Shown piece after piece: positions 16,283 to 24,136 of a stretch of DNA of 32,946 bases. Numbering within the stretch: position 1 is the first letter of the stretch; every line of letters begins with the position of its first letter. The notes beneath the pieces are model-generated. The model was not told where the DNA came from and did not search any database. It was given only the letters and a program-made list of their open reading frames with translations. A program made the translations under genes and the position numbers. Source of the DNA: Psychrobium sp. (GTDB lineage: Bacteria; Pseudomonadota; Gammaproteobacteria; Enterobacterales; Psychrobiaceae); assembly GCA_013214905.1 (NCBI GenBank), contig JABSRV010000018.1, positions 1-32,946 on the forward strand. The letters run 5' to 3'.

Positions 16283-16894
16283 TTAAAAGATAGTAGCGAC
16301 TAGTTTATAACAATTACCTTTATATTCTTCCCCAAGACTAATACAAAGGACTCCAATAATCCCTGAAAAGTCATTAACAAGGTTACTAAAATTAGGATCT
16401 GTTACCGGTAGTTCATATGGTATTCCATTATACGTAAAAGATATTTTTCTTTTTTCGTCTTTCATATATAACTGAATATTGTCTACTTTTACCAAATAAA
16501 GCGATTGTTCTATTCTAATTGTGCCGAGTTGAATTTGAATATGAGGGACTAGATTACCTTCTCCCCAAAGATCATTGGGTTGATCTAGATGATTATTTAT
16601 TTCATCTAAATTAATAGAGTAATTTTGTGTCCAAACCGTGTCATCTATTAAATAATTTTCCGGTTGGTGAGACAAAGGAACGTGACGTGAAAATTTCATC
16701 ATAATTTTCTGCAATGGCTTTACAGTAAATGTTCCATATGGATTTTGATATTTTGCTTGATTATGGCTTAATTCCCCTCCAATTTCGCTTGAAACTGGAC
16801 GAACCCATTTTCCATTCGCAAGATACTTCCCTGCGACACAATGCTGCTGATGTTTAACTGAGTTAGCTAAAACAAGAATCTCTACTTGGCTCAT
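16283..16894 (-). CDS. Dual OB-domain (DuOB) protein, first gene of the integron cassette
   Basis: This 203-residue protein opens with the pattern I associate with dual OB-domain proteins: VEILVLANSVKHQQHCVAGK, then GKWVRPVSSEIGGEL, and HVPLSHQPENYLIDDTVW at about 74-91. Later parts include NDLWGEGNLVPHIQ and a C-terminal ISLGEEYKGNCYKLVATIF. OB folds usually bind nucleic acid or nucleotides, so it may be the sensor or target-binding subunit for the two downstream DUF proteins; this is an inference. A GGAGG site lies about six bases before the ATG. The start is 33 bp after the attC site that opens this cassette. Confidence 0.78.
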   Translation of the reverse strand: MSQVEILVLANSVKHQQHCVAGKYLANGKWVRPVSSEIGGELSHNQAKYQNPYGTFTVKPLQKIMMKFSRHVPLSHQPENYLIDDTVWTQNYSINLDEINNHLDQPNDLWGEGNLVPHIQIQLGTIRIEQSLYLVKVDNIQLYMKDEKRKISFTYNGIPYELPVTDPNFSNLVNDFSGIIGVLCISLGEEYKGNCYKLVATIF

Positions 16895-16926
16895 TCGGCC
16901 TCCGTGCTGATTGATATATGATTGGC

Positions 16927-16976
16927 GCTTAACGCCTACCTAACCAGCGGTGTGCTGGATTAGTTTTTTGTTAGAT
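16927..16976 (-). other. Integron attC recombination site (after the 318-residue gene)
   Basis: On the minus strand it runs from ATCTAAC to GTTAAGC (50 bp), fitting RYYYAAC and GTTRRRY. The inner arms CTAATCCAGC and GCTGGTTAG pair over nine positions with one extra unpaired T, the extrahelical base typical of attC sites. The TAA stop of the 318-residue gene lies inside the ATCTAAC box, the classic cassette arrangement. Confidence 0.82.
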
Positions 16977-17927
16977 GTGCTCACTGAATAGCTTCCCTTG
17001 AGCCTCAAGCTGATCTCTTAAAAAATGATAATTTTTTCCTTGAAGTGTTTCAATAATTTGAGAATCATCTGTTTTCCGTATTACGGTCGCTACAGAGTAA
17101 CCTGTTTTTTGAATTTCTCCTGTTTCATCAAGCTTTCGGTGCTCTAATAAAACACACTCAATCCAAGCACCATGCTGGAAGCTTATTGTTCCGTTCAAGA
17201 CATCTTCTTTAAATTCATGATCTGCCATTGAAAATGATATAGCTTCATTTTTGTATATTCCTTTCCATTTGTATCGGCCCTCTTTTAAGACGGGCGCGAC
17301 AATTTCTATGATTGCATCATCGATCTTAATTGGAGTCAAATTATGGGAATGGAGGATGAATTTACCAAAGTCTGCACGTTGAACTGTGCGTTCATCTGAT
17401 ACCGGAAAGCCTTTCCCATCGAGCGCTGTAAAGCTAATTATATGGATTTTTTGGTAATGGCTGAGATGTTTATAAAAGTTGGATTTACGAGTTATGACTT
17501 TTAAATTTGACTCTAAGATCTCTACAACCTTAATTTTGGTATTCTCGCTTACATTTCCAGCGCTGACTTCTAATTGAAGTTTTTTTATTCTAAGTTTTCT
17601 TTCTTCAATACTGAATCGTAAGTCTTGCTTCTGAAGTTCTTCCAGTTCGTTATCAGTAATTGGTATTCGAGAAGCAATTAACGCAACAATTGATATGAAT
17701 ATTGAGATTTGACCAGCGTTTTTTCCAAATACTTTCCATCTATCGCGTAGACCACCTTCACGATAGGCTTCTGAATCTATTTGTATAACAAAACCTAACT
17801 CTTTAGCTGTTTCAAATGCTAATGCTAAAAGTTCAGCTTCACAACTATTTCGAACCAGCGCATTCATTGAGTGAGAAGTATCATTGAAAAAATAATGTAG
17901 TTCTAATTTTTCAGCGCATATTACCAT
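16971..17927 (-). CDS. Unrecognised 318-residue cassette protein with a central hydrophobic segment
   Basis: I do not recognise a named family. The N-terminus (KLELHYFFNDTSHSMNALVR, then CEAELLALAFETAKELGF) is followed by EGGLRDRWKVFGKNAGQI, a hydrophobic stretch (ISIFISIVALIAS, about residues 74-86) and a highly charged helix (LRFSIEERKLRIKKLQLEV) that may be coiled coil. The C-terminal 160 residues look like mixed beta structure (SFTALDGKGFPVSDERTV, IVAPVLKEGRYKWKGIYK). A single possible membrane segment flanked by charged helices, within an integron cassette, would fit a conflict-system effector, but no catalytic motif supports this. The gene fills its own cassette, between attC sites at 18004-18064 and 16927-16976. 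Confidence 0.75.
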   Translation of the reverse strand: MVICAEKLELHYFFNDTSHSMNALVRNSCEAELLALAFETAKELGFVIQIDSEAYREGGLRDRWKVFGKNAGQISIFISIVALIASRIPITDNELEELQKQDLRFSIEERKLRIKKLQLEVSAGNVSENTKIKVVEILESNLKVITRKSNFYKHLSHYQKIHIISFTALDGKGFPVSDERTVQRADFGKFILHSHNLTPIKIDDAIIEIVAPVLKEGRYKWKGIYKNEAISFSMADHEFKEDVLNGTISFQHGAWIECVLLEHRKLDETGEIQKTGYSVATVIRKTDDSQIIETLQGKNYHFLRDQLEAQGKLFSEHI

Positions 17928-18003
17928 AGCTATTCCTAACGTCCTTTTAATCTAGATTTTTTTCGAGTATCAATTTTGATGCCATACAATCAATTAGATG
18001 CAC

Positions 18004-18064
18004 ATCTAACTATTAAGAATTTATCTCTCGTCTGCGCAGCATGAGAGATAAATGTCTGTTGGAC
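18004..18064 (-). other. Integron attC recombination site (closing a gene-less cassette)
   Basis: It runs from GTCCAAC to GTTAGAT on the minus strand (61 bp), fitting RYYYAAC and GTTRRRY. An inner perfect 11-bp stem (ATTTATCTCTC with GAGAGATAAAT) surrounds a 13-base loop. The stem is longer and cleaner than usual, so its orientation is less certain than for the others. Confidence 0.65.
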
Positions 18065-18161
18065 GAAACCATGTGACTCGGCTTAAGATGGTTTTTGTTT
18101 ATTGTGCCGTCAGCCTCAATATAACAAGGATGGGACGCACAAAATCTTGTTCGTAAGTAAT
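18065..18161. other. Short gene-less integron cassette
   Basis: Between two attC-like sites lie only 97 bp with no convincing reading frame. Short cassettes without a gene are known in chromosomal integrons and may carry promoters or small RNAs; nothing in the sequence shows which applies here. Confidence 0.45.
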
Positions 18162-18229
18162 ATTTAACGACTGCAGTCCCCATAGTTAGATGAGGGGATT
18201 GCAAACAGAGTATCCATAGCGGGTTAAGC
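18162..18229 (-). other. Integron attC recombination site (after the small membrane protein)
   Basis: It runs from GCTTAAC to GTTAAAT on the minus strand (68 bp), fitting RYYYAAC and GTTRRRY. The inner arms TGCAATCCCC and GGGGACTGCA pair over ten positions with a single mismatch. The TAA stop of the 68-residue gene lies within GCTTAAC. Confidence 0.72.
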
Positions 18230-18430
18230 TTGCTTTGTCACTTTATCTTGGGTATCTATTTTAGACTTTTTATTTATAGCGTCTATGATTCCTGCACCGA
18301 CAAAAAACACAGTACCTATTAGGAAAATTAATAGTCCGACAGTCTCATGCATTGCGCTTTTTGCGGAAGAAAACACGCTATACCCCATTACATATGCTAG
18401 CAATCCAAGTATAAAAAAGAGTATGTTCAT
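18224..18430 (-). CDS. Small membrane protein of an integron cassette
   Basis: This 68-residue protein has two predicted membrane helices: NILFFILGLLAYVMGYSVF at residues 2-20 and TVGLLIFLIGTVFFVGAGII at about 31-50. A charged tail ends KIDTQDKVTKQA. A ribosome-binding site (AAGGAAAT) lies about 8 bases before the ATG. Its stop is embedded in an attC box. Small membrane proteins of unknown role are common cassette cargo; no function can be given. Confidence 0.75.
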   Translation of the reverse strand: MNILFFILGLLAYVMGYSVFSSAKSAMHETVGLLIFLIGTVFFVGAGIIDAINKKSKIDTQDKVTKQA

Positions 18431-18735
18431 AATGTTATTTCCTTATAAATATTTCAAAGATAGATTTTTTTTGTGGTAAATTTGGGATAGGAAAAAAGTT
18501 AATTGATATTCAATCACTTTCAATGCCAAAGTTATTATAGGACGTAATCTATCACCAATATAATTACGGTGCAATAAATGTTCAATTGTTTAGTTTTCGT
18601 AATAACATCAAGTAATAAGGCTGATTGGGATGTATTAGAAAAAGTATCGAGCAATGAATAAATCATACCGTCAATTAAGGCTCTGTCTAAGGCGGTTTTG
18701 CGCGAAAAAAACCTAAAACACACATTCTAAATACC
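18431..18735. other. AT-rich gap between cassette array and helicase operon
   Basis: It has about 300 bp and no supported gene. A 62-codon frame on the minus strand starts with GTG just after the helicase stop and has no family match. No attC site could be found here, so this is the likely upstream edge of the visible cassette array. Confidence 0.4.
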
Positions 18736-21700
18736 CTAACCAATCGCTAATTTCGCCGTTTCATGCCACATACTTGCTGGCATTGGGTGTTGTAGTTGCC
18801 AAGTGATGCTCATTGGTTGGCTGCCTTGGTGTTTGATGTAGTTAATTGGGCCGAAATTCACAAAACCCATGGTTCTCTTGTTTTCATCTTTCGCTTGTTC
18901 ACGCACAAATAAAATAATCTGTTTTTTTGTCTTTCTATGTTCGATGTAAGCTAGCCCTTTGCCTCGTTCGGGGCGGGCGCTATTTTGTGATTGCCAATGA
19001 AACAACTTTTCGCTGATCGCGTAATCATGGTACATGGTGGTTGGCGAAAACTGTTTTTCACATTTATTAAGGGTAACAAATAGTAATTCGGTATTTGTTG
19101 CGGGTAAGTTTAAAACCCCTTCACGTGATGGCGATTTCTTATCAAAGGTACTGGCGCCAAAGCCCGATAGAATTTGTTCTCTGGTATATCTGGCGTGTAT
19201 TTTTATCGCGCTACTTCTTACGCTGTTTTTGGCGTTAGGGTTGGTGCTATTGATGGTGAACTCTTGATGATGAATGCGGTTTACCAGCAGCGTTAATACG
19301 TCAATAAGCTCTAACTGTAATTGAGGGTGTCGTAATGCCTGCAAGCTTTGTTGCAGCGAGCCAAAGCCTAGTTTTGTTCCTGTTTTTTCCCAGAAGTTAT
19401 AGTGGCACATTAATGCGAAATCAAGCGCGTCAGTTTGTGAAGCGTCGAAATTAAAATCGTTTTCGCATAGCGTTTTAATAAAGGATAAATAAGAAAGCGA
19501 GCTACACGATAACAGGTGATTATTGATCGCACGATAATAGGCTTTCGTCAGGTCTAGTTGCTTATTCGCTAGTACATTAGGTTCATTGACCTGATGCGCG
19601 CTAATGTCGGCATTGTTGTCGACGTTATTGTTGGTATTGCTTTCATAATTGTTGTCTGCGTGTAGTAATGCAGTCCAACCGCCTTTCTTGTCTACTTTTA
19701 TGCGATATATGTCTTCTAGGCTAATACTGGGGTGCATGTGTAAGAAGTTGATTAACGTTAATGGTAAATCGCTATGTAATGGGTAACTGTTGATAAGCCC
19801 TATCAGTCGGCTGCGGTTTAGCGTGGCGCTGCGAATGTTTTTGAGGATCATTTCCTGCGTTTTTTCCTGCAACTCTATGCGACAACTTAGCGGCAAGTGC
19901 GGGAAACCATCTGTGATTTCTTTAGATATCGATTGGTTTGTTTTACCCACTAATGCTCTAAACTTTTGCGAGAAATCGTATTCACTGCGAGCGTTGCCAA
20001 CAAAGTCTAAAACGGTGCAACACTCTTTACCATCGACTAAGCGTAGTCCACGGCCTAGTTGTTGTAAAAATATGGTTAGGCTTTCAGTGGGGCGTAAGAA
20101 CAACAAGGTATCTACTTCTGGGATATCGACCCCTTCGTTAAATATATCAACCACAAACAATATGTTGATTGCGCCTTGTCTTAATTTTTGCTGTTTTATA
20201 TCTCGCTCGTTGCTGTTGTCGCTGGTCAGTACATCACAGGCGATGCCGCGCAATGTGAACTTTGTCATCATGTAGTTTGCATGATCTTTACTGACACAAA
20301 AGGCTAATGCTCGCATTGTTGATATGTCGGTGACTATCTCATTAAGGCTCAGCAGAATGCGGTTAACACGTTGTTCGTTGTGGGTGTAAACGTTGCTAAG
20401 TTCACTAATGTCATAACGACCTTTATTCCAAGGTACTTGGCTTAAGTCTGTTTCGTCGTCAATGCCGAAATATTGAAATGGTGATAAATGACGGCGATTA
20501 ATTGCTTCGGGTAGTCGGATCTCAGCGGCAATGACGCCACCAAAGTCACTAAGGATATTACCGCCATCATGGCGCTCTGGCGTAGCGGTTAAGCCTAGTA
20601 ATATCTGAGGTTGGAAATTATTTAATATCGCGCGATAACTACTTGCAGTGATGTGGTGCACTTCGTCGATAACGATGTAATCAAAAAAATCAGGGCTCAA
20701 GTTTAGGCGGTCAATGTTGTTGTTAATGCTTTGAACCGAGGCGAATAGTTGATTGTAATGGTTTGGTTGATGATTACCGACCCATAACTCGCCAAAATTA
20801 CTGTCTCTTAATACGCCGCGAAAGGCGCTTTGTGCCTGTTTTAATATCTCTTGGCGATGCGCTACAAATAAGAATTTTGCTTGCGGATTTTGTTGATAGA
20901 AGCGTGCAAAGTCAAATGCTGAGATGATGGTTTTTCCGGTGCCTGTCGCAGCAACCACCAGATTGCGATAACGATTGTGTAATACACGTTCGGTGTGCAA
21001 TTGTTCTAAGATCTCACGCTGATGAGGGAATGGCTTTATTTCAAAATGATAGCTGTGATTCTTGTTGAAATTGCCTTTGGCCTCTCTTAACGCATTGTGT
21101 AGTTTTTCTTTGCTGGTGGCTTTACCGTCGAACAGTTCAAAATCGCTAGACTGCCAATAGGTTTCAAAGGTGCTTAGCGATTTTTCGATAATGTGTGGTA
21201 TTTCTTGCGAGGTGATCTTCAAGTTCCATTCTAAGCCGCTGGTGAGGGCAGAATGCGATAAATTTGAAGAGCCAATATAACCGGTGTGAAATTGGCTATT
21301 ACGCATGAATAAGTATGATTTTGCGTGCAGCCGTTCCCGTTGCGTGTTGTAGCTGAGTTTAACTTCTGTGTTGGGTAGCGACGCTAAAAACTCAACGGCT
21401 TTGGCATCGGTCGCGCCCATATAGGAAGTCGTAATGATCTTTAACTGTTTTCCGCTGCGGGTGAATTCTTCAAGTTCCTTTTTGAAAATTCGAATGCCTG
21501 TCCATTTGATAAATGATACTAGCCAATAGATTTTGTCTGATGACTTTATTTCACGTTTAAGTTCGGTCTCTAAAGATATGCCTGCATTGCTGCCACAAAA
21601 CAATTCGCTTTGGGTAAGGCCCGTTAACGGGAAAATAGACTCTGCGTATTTAGGTAAATCGGCGGCAATGGGATTAGATTTATCAAATAGTGCGGTAAGG

Positions 21701-21990
21701 ATTTTTCCTTGGCTATCGATAAGGTTTTCACTAATGAAATCATCGTCGTTGATATGCGCTTTTAGCCACATCACTAAATCGTTAGCTAACTTTATTTGCG
21801 CCAATAAGCGTTCGTCACTCGCTGGCACGGCGTCAATGGCAAAAGCCATTACTCTATTGAGAAAACGTGATAACCAAGTTGATGCTTCTGATGGTTCTAA
21901 TTGGCGCTCGCCGACATAGAAAGTATCGCGGTTTAGGTTCTTTTCAATGAGCTGCGTTATAAGCTGTTCGTAAATGCCAGTTTGATTCAT
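18736..21990 (-). CDS. PLD nuclease - SF2 helicase - DUF3427 protein
   Basis: This is a 1084-residue multidomain protein. A phospholipase-D-type nuclease lies near residues 130-300, with the single HxK motif in RLHAKSYLFMRN (about 218) and GSSNLSHSAL. A superfamily 2 helicase follows: ATGTGKT (about 350), VIDEVHH (about 443), GLTATPERHDGG (about 468), VVDIFNEGVDIPEVD and QLGRGLRL (about 645). The C-terminus is a DUF3427 region (IHARYTREQILSGFGAST from about 925). This architecture occurs in bacterial defence and mobile loci, where an ATP-driven translocase positions a nuclease on foreign DNA. Its ATG overlaps the stop of the upstream NERD gene by one base (TAATG), so the two are coupled. All helicase motifs appear intact. 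Confidence 0.9.
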   Translation of the reverse strand: MNQTGIYEQLITQLIEKNLNRDTFYVGERQLEPSEASTWLSRFLNRVMAFAIDAVPASDERLLAQIKLANDLVMWLKAHINDDDFISENLIDSQGKILTALFDKSNPIAADLPKYAESIFPLTGLTQSELFCGSNAGISLETELKREIKSSDKIYWLVSFIKWTGIRIFKKELEEFTRSGKQLKIITTSYMGATDAKAVEFLASLPNTEVKLSYNTQRERLHAKSYLFMRNSQFHTGYIGSSNLSHSALTSGLEWNLKITSQEIPHIIEKSLSTFETYWQSSDFELFDGKATSKEKLHNALREAKGNFNKNHSYHFEIKPFPHQREILEQLHTERVLHNRYRNLVVAATGTGKTIISAFDFARFYQQNPQAKFLFVAHRQEILKQAQSAFRGVLRDSNFGELWVGNHQPNHYNQLFASVQSINNNIDRLNLSPDFFDYIVIDEVHHITASSYRAILNNFQPQILLGLTATPERHDGGNILSDFGGVIAAEIRLPEAINRRHLSPFQYFGIDDETDLSQVPWNKGRYDISELSNVYTHNEQRVNRILLSLNEIVTDISTMRALAFCVSKDHANYMMTKFTLRGIACDVLTSDNSNERDIKQQKLRQGAINILFVVDIFNEGVDIPEVDTLLFLRPTESLTIFLQQLGRGLRLVDGKECCTVLDFVGNARSEYDFSQKFRALVGKTNQSISKEITDGFPHLPLSCRIELQEKTQEMILKNIRSATLNRSRLIGLINSYPLHSDLPLTLINFLHMHPSISLEDIYRIKVDKKGGWTALLHADNNYESNTNNNVDNNADISAHQVNEPNVLANKQLDLTKAYYRAINNHLLSCSSLSYLSFIKTLCENDFNFDASQTDALDFALMCHYNFWEKTGTKLGFGSLQQSLQALRHPQLQLELIDVLTLLVNRIHHQEFTINSTNPNAKNSVRSSAIKIHARYTREQILSGFGASTFDKKSPSREGVLNLPATNTELLFVTLNKCEKQFSPTTMYHDYAISEKLFHWQSQNSARPERGKGLAYIEHRKTKKQIILFVREQAKDENKRTMGFVNFGPINYIKHQGSQPMSITWQLQHPMPASMWHETAKLAIG

Positions 21991-23012
21991 TATTTGTTGC
22001 CAATCTCATACTTAGTGCTTTGTTCGCAATCGCTGCAATTTAGGTTGTAATCATCTTTTCTTTTACTAACTTTTGTTTGCTTACTATTACAGTGAGGGCA
22101 CGGCTGTTTCATTGCCGTGTTTCCGCTGCACTGCTGGCATTTTAGGTAATAACCATATTTACCATGACTAGGGACTAGTTGTTTAGTCGCTTGGCATTTT
22201 GAACAACATAGGTTGATAGTTTTTGCTTTGGTATTTACTGATTTTATTGTAGGTGGTTGAGTCTTTTCGTCGTTTGAGACGGGATTAATTACTTTTGGTT
22301 CTGCCGTGTTGGTGATATTTTTTACTACAGATTTTTTGCCATTGGAAATGTCTTGTTCAAGTAAGAAATTGGCGATTGACTGCATTTCATCAGCATTAAA
22401 GTAAGGGCGAATATCGGCGAAATTTAGCATGTAGATAAATTTATGTCGTAGCTTCATGAGCTTGTTTATTTTATCAACTAGAAATTCTGATTTAACTAAT
22501 TGCGCTGAAATGTCTGTCGGCATTTCTGTGCGGTCAATAATCGCATTGCTAGAAATCGCACAAATATTGTTCCAACAGCGCCCACCAAAACCCTTTTGTG
22601 CAAATAACATTTTTTCTAAAATATTTACTCTGTTTTCAGATAGCAATTCTTTTAAAAGATCTTGTTGCAACTCCACCTGTTTAATCGGCGAGGGCATGCC
22701 TTGCCATTTACCTTGATAGCTACGAGACCATTCCTGTTGTTTGTTTACTTTTACTTCACCGGTGATGCTTTTAGATTCAATTAAGATAAAGCCATAGGTA
22801 TAGACAATAAGGTGATCTATTTGCGCCGTTTCGTTGTTGTGTTTAAATTTTAGATCGTTAAAAACAAATACCTGTTGATGATCTTTAAAGCTTCGACGTA
22901 GAAAAAAGGCAACATCTTGCTCTTGTTTTAGTCCTGCTTTAGCGGTTGGTGAACTAGCATTAATGGGGGCTTTATCCTTTAAGATCAAAATGTACGTCCT
23001 TTTACTCATCAC
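21990..23012 (-). CDS. NERD-domain nuclease-like protein with zinc ribbons
   Basis: This protein has about 339-340 residues. The NERD domain (restriction-endonuclease-like fold) spans about 25-150, with AQIDHLIVYTYGFILIESK holding the conserved Asp and the E-x-K pair. The C-terminal 80 residues carry two zinc ribbons: CCSKCQATKQ with LKCQQC, and CPHCNSKQTK with LNCSDC. They are linked to the NERD domain by a polar region rich in Asn, Thr and Lys. It heads the operon with the PLD-helicase protein (one-base overlap). Start choice is uncertain: GTG at 23012, ATG at 23009, or a TTG a few codons later with a better ribosome-binding site (AAAGGA). A nuclease role is inferred from the intact D and ExK residues. 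Confidence 0.85.
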   Translation of the reverse strand: MMSKRTYILILKDKAPINASSPTAKAGLKQEQDVAFFLRRSFKDHQQVFVFNDLKFKHNNETAQIDHLIVYTYGFILIESKSITGEVKVNKQQEWSRSYQGKWQGMPSPIKQVELQQDLLKELLSENRVNILEKMLFAQKGFGGRCWNNICAISSNAIIDRTEMPTDISAQLVKSEFLVDKINKLMKLRHKFIYMLNFADIRPYFNADEMQSIANFLLEQDISNGKKSVVKNITNTAEPKVINPVSNDEKTQPPTIKSVNTKAKTINLCCSKCQATKQLVPSHGKYGYYLKCQQCSGNTAMKQPCPHCNSKQTKVSKRKDDYNLNCSDCEQSTKYEIGNK

Positions 23013-23100
23013 TTCACAATGAGCATGAGGTTAACATGATTGAACTTGATTTAGTGGGAATTATTATCAATAAGTAACTGAATTTATTGGAAGGTTAGGA

Positions 23101-23877
23101 ATGGGAATTAATTTATTCACTGTGTTTTTCGAAGCTGCGATGCATTTTTGGTTCATCGGCGTATTAGTGCTGCTGACTTGGTTGTTGCGCTTGCCGTGTA
23201 TAAAAGGAATGCTGGGCGAGTGGCGCGTGAATAGGGCGTTGAGTGGAGAATTATCGCAAGACACTTATCAGTTATTTAAGAATGTCACTTTGCCCACGAA
23301 AGATGGCCCCACACAAATTGATCATATTTTATTATCGCCATTTGGTATTTTCGTCGTTGAAACAAAAAACATGAAAGGTTGGATTTTTGGTAATGAGCGA
23401 CAGTCACGCTGGACTCAGAAAATTTATCGTCATAAATCTTCATTTCAAAATCCGTTACGACAAAATTATAAGCATACCCAAACCTTGTGCCAGCTATTGG
23501 ACTTAGATAAAGAGGTAGTACACTCGGTGATTATATTTGTTGGCAGTGCAACATTAAAAACTGCGATGCCAGATAACGTCGGCCATCTTAGGCAGGGACT
23601 TGACTATATTCGCTCAAAACAGACAGTGTTATTTAGCCCCGAACAGGTTGTGCAATTCGCTGCCATATTAACGAGTAATAAATTGTCTGCTGGTTTAGGA
23701 ACACATCTCAATCATGTGCAACATGTAAAAGAAATTGTCAGCGAACGCGAAAATGGAAAGACTAGTTGCCCCCGCTGTAATAGCGTGTTAGTTGAACGAA
23801 AGAATCGCAAGACTGGTGAGTTATTTATTGGTTGCAGCGCTTTTCCTAAGTGCCGTTATTTAAATAATGAATATTAA
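23101..23877 (+). CDS. Membrane-anchored NERD protein with topoisomerase-type zinc finger
   Basis: This is a 258-residue protein. A membrane helix is at the N-terminus (FWFIGVLVLLTWLLRL, about residues 16-31). A NERD domain follows, with GMLGEWRVNRAL, TQIDHILLSPFGIFVVETK (conserved Asp and E-x-K) and NMKGWIFG. A C4 zinc finger of the topoisomerase I type closes the protein (SCPRCNSVLVERKNRKTGE then FIGCSAFPKCRY). It is divergent from the other NERD gene, with only 88 bp between the starts. NERD-Topo-zinc-finger proteins are common and not always defence-linked, so its link to the helicase operon is suggestive only. GGAAGG lies just before the ATG. Confidence 0.87.
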   Translation: MGINLFTVFFEAAMHFWFIGVLVLLTWLLRLPCIKGMLGEWRVNRALSGELSQDTYQLFKNVTLPTKDGPTQIDHILLSPFGIFVVETKNMKGWIFGNERQSRWTQKIYRHKSSFQNPLRQNYKHTQTLCQLLDLDKEVVHSVIIFVGSATLKTAMPDNVGHLRQGLDYIRSKQTVLFSPEQVVQFAAILTSNKLSAGLGTHLNHVQHVKEIVSERENGKTSCPRCNSVLVERKNRKTGELFIGCSAFPKCRYLNNEY

Positions 23878-24136
23878 GGGGACCCAATTAACTCGTCAGT
23901 AATATTCGCAATGTTCGCATAATTCACGTGAGACAAGGGCTTTATAATCGTCGAGCCATTTAGTTTAAATACTCGTTACAGCAACATGTTTGTTTACTTT
24001 CGAGTGACTTAATATTTTAATTTTGGTGTTTGTTATTTTATAACGCTAATAACGATTAAATTGAATTAGTATAATAAGTAGTAGTTTATCTGGTTGTTTT
24101 ATATATATAATGCATCTTTTTTTGCAAGGGATGCGA

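Noticed and set aside
18013-18204. A 63-codon minus-strand frame in the cassette array
   Set aside because: It runs through two attC structures and its stop lies inside the second; it has no family match and a poor start context.
18535-18723. A 62-codon minus-strand frame after the helicase gene
   Set aside because: It has a GTG start directly after the helicase stop, no ribosome-binding site and no recognisable family.
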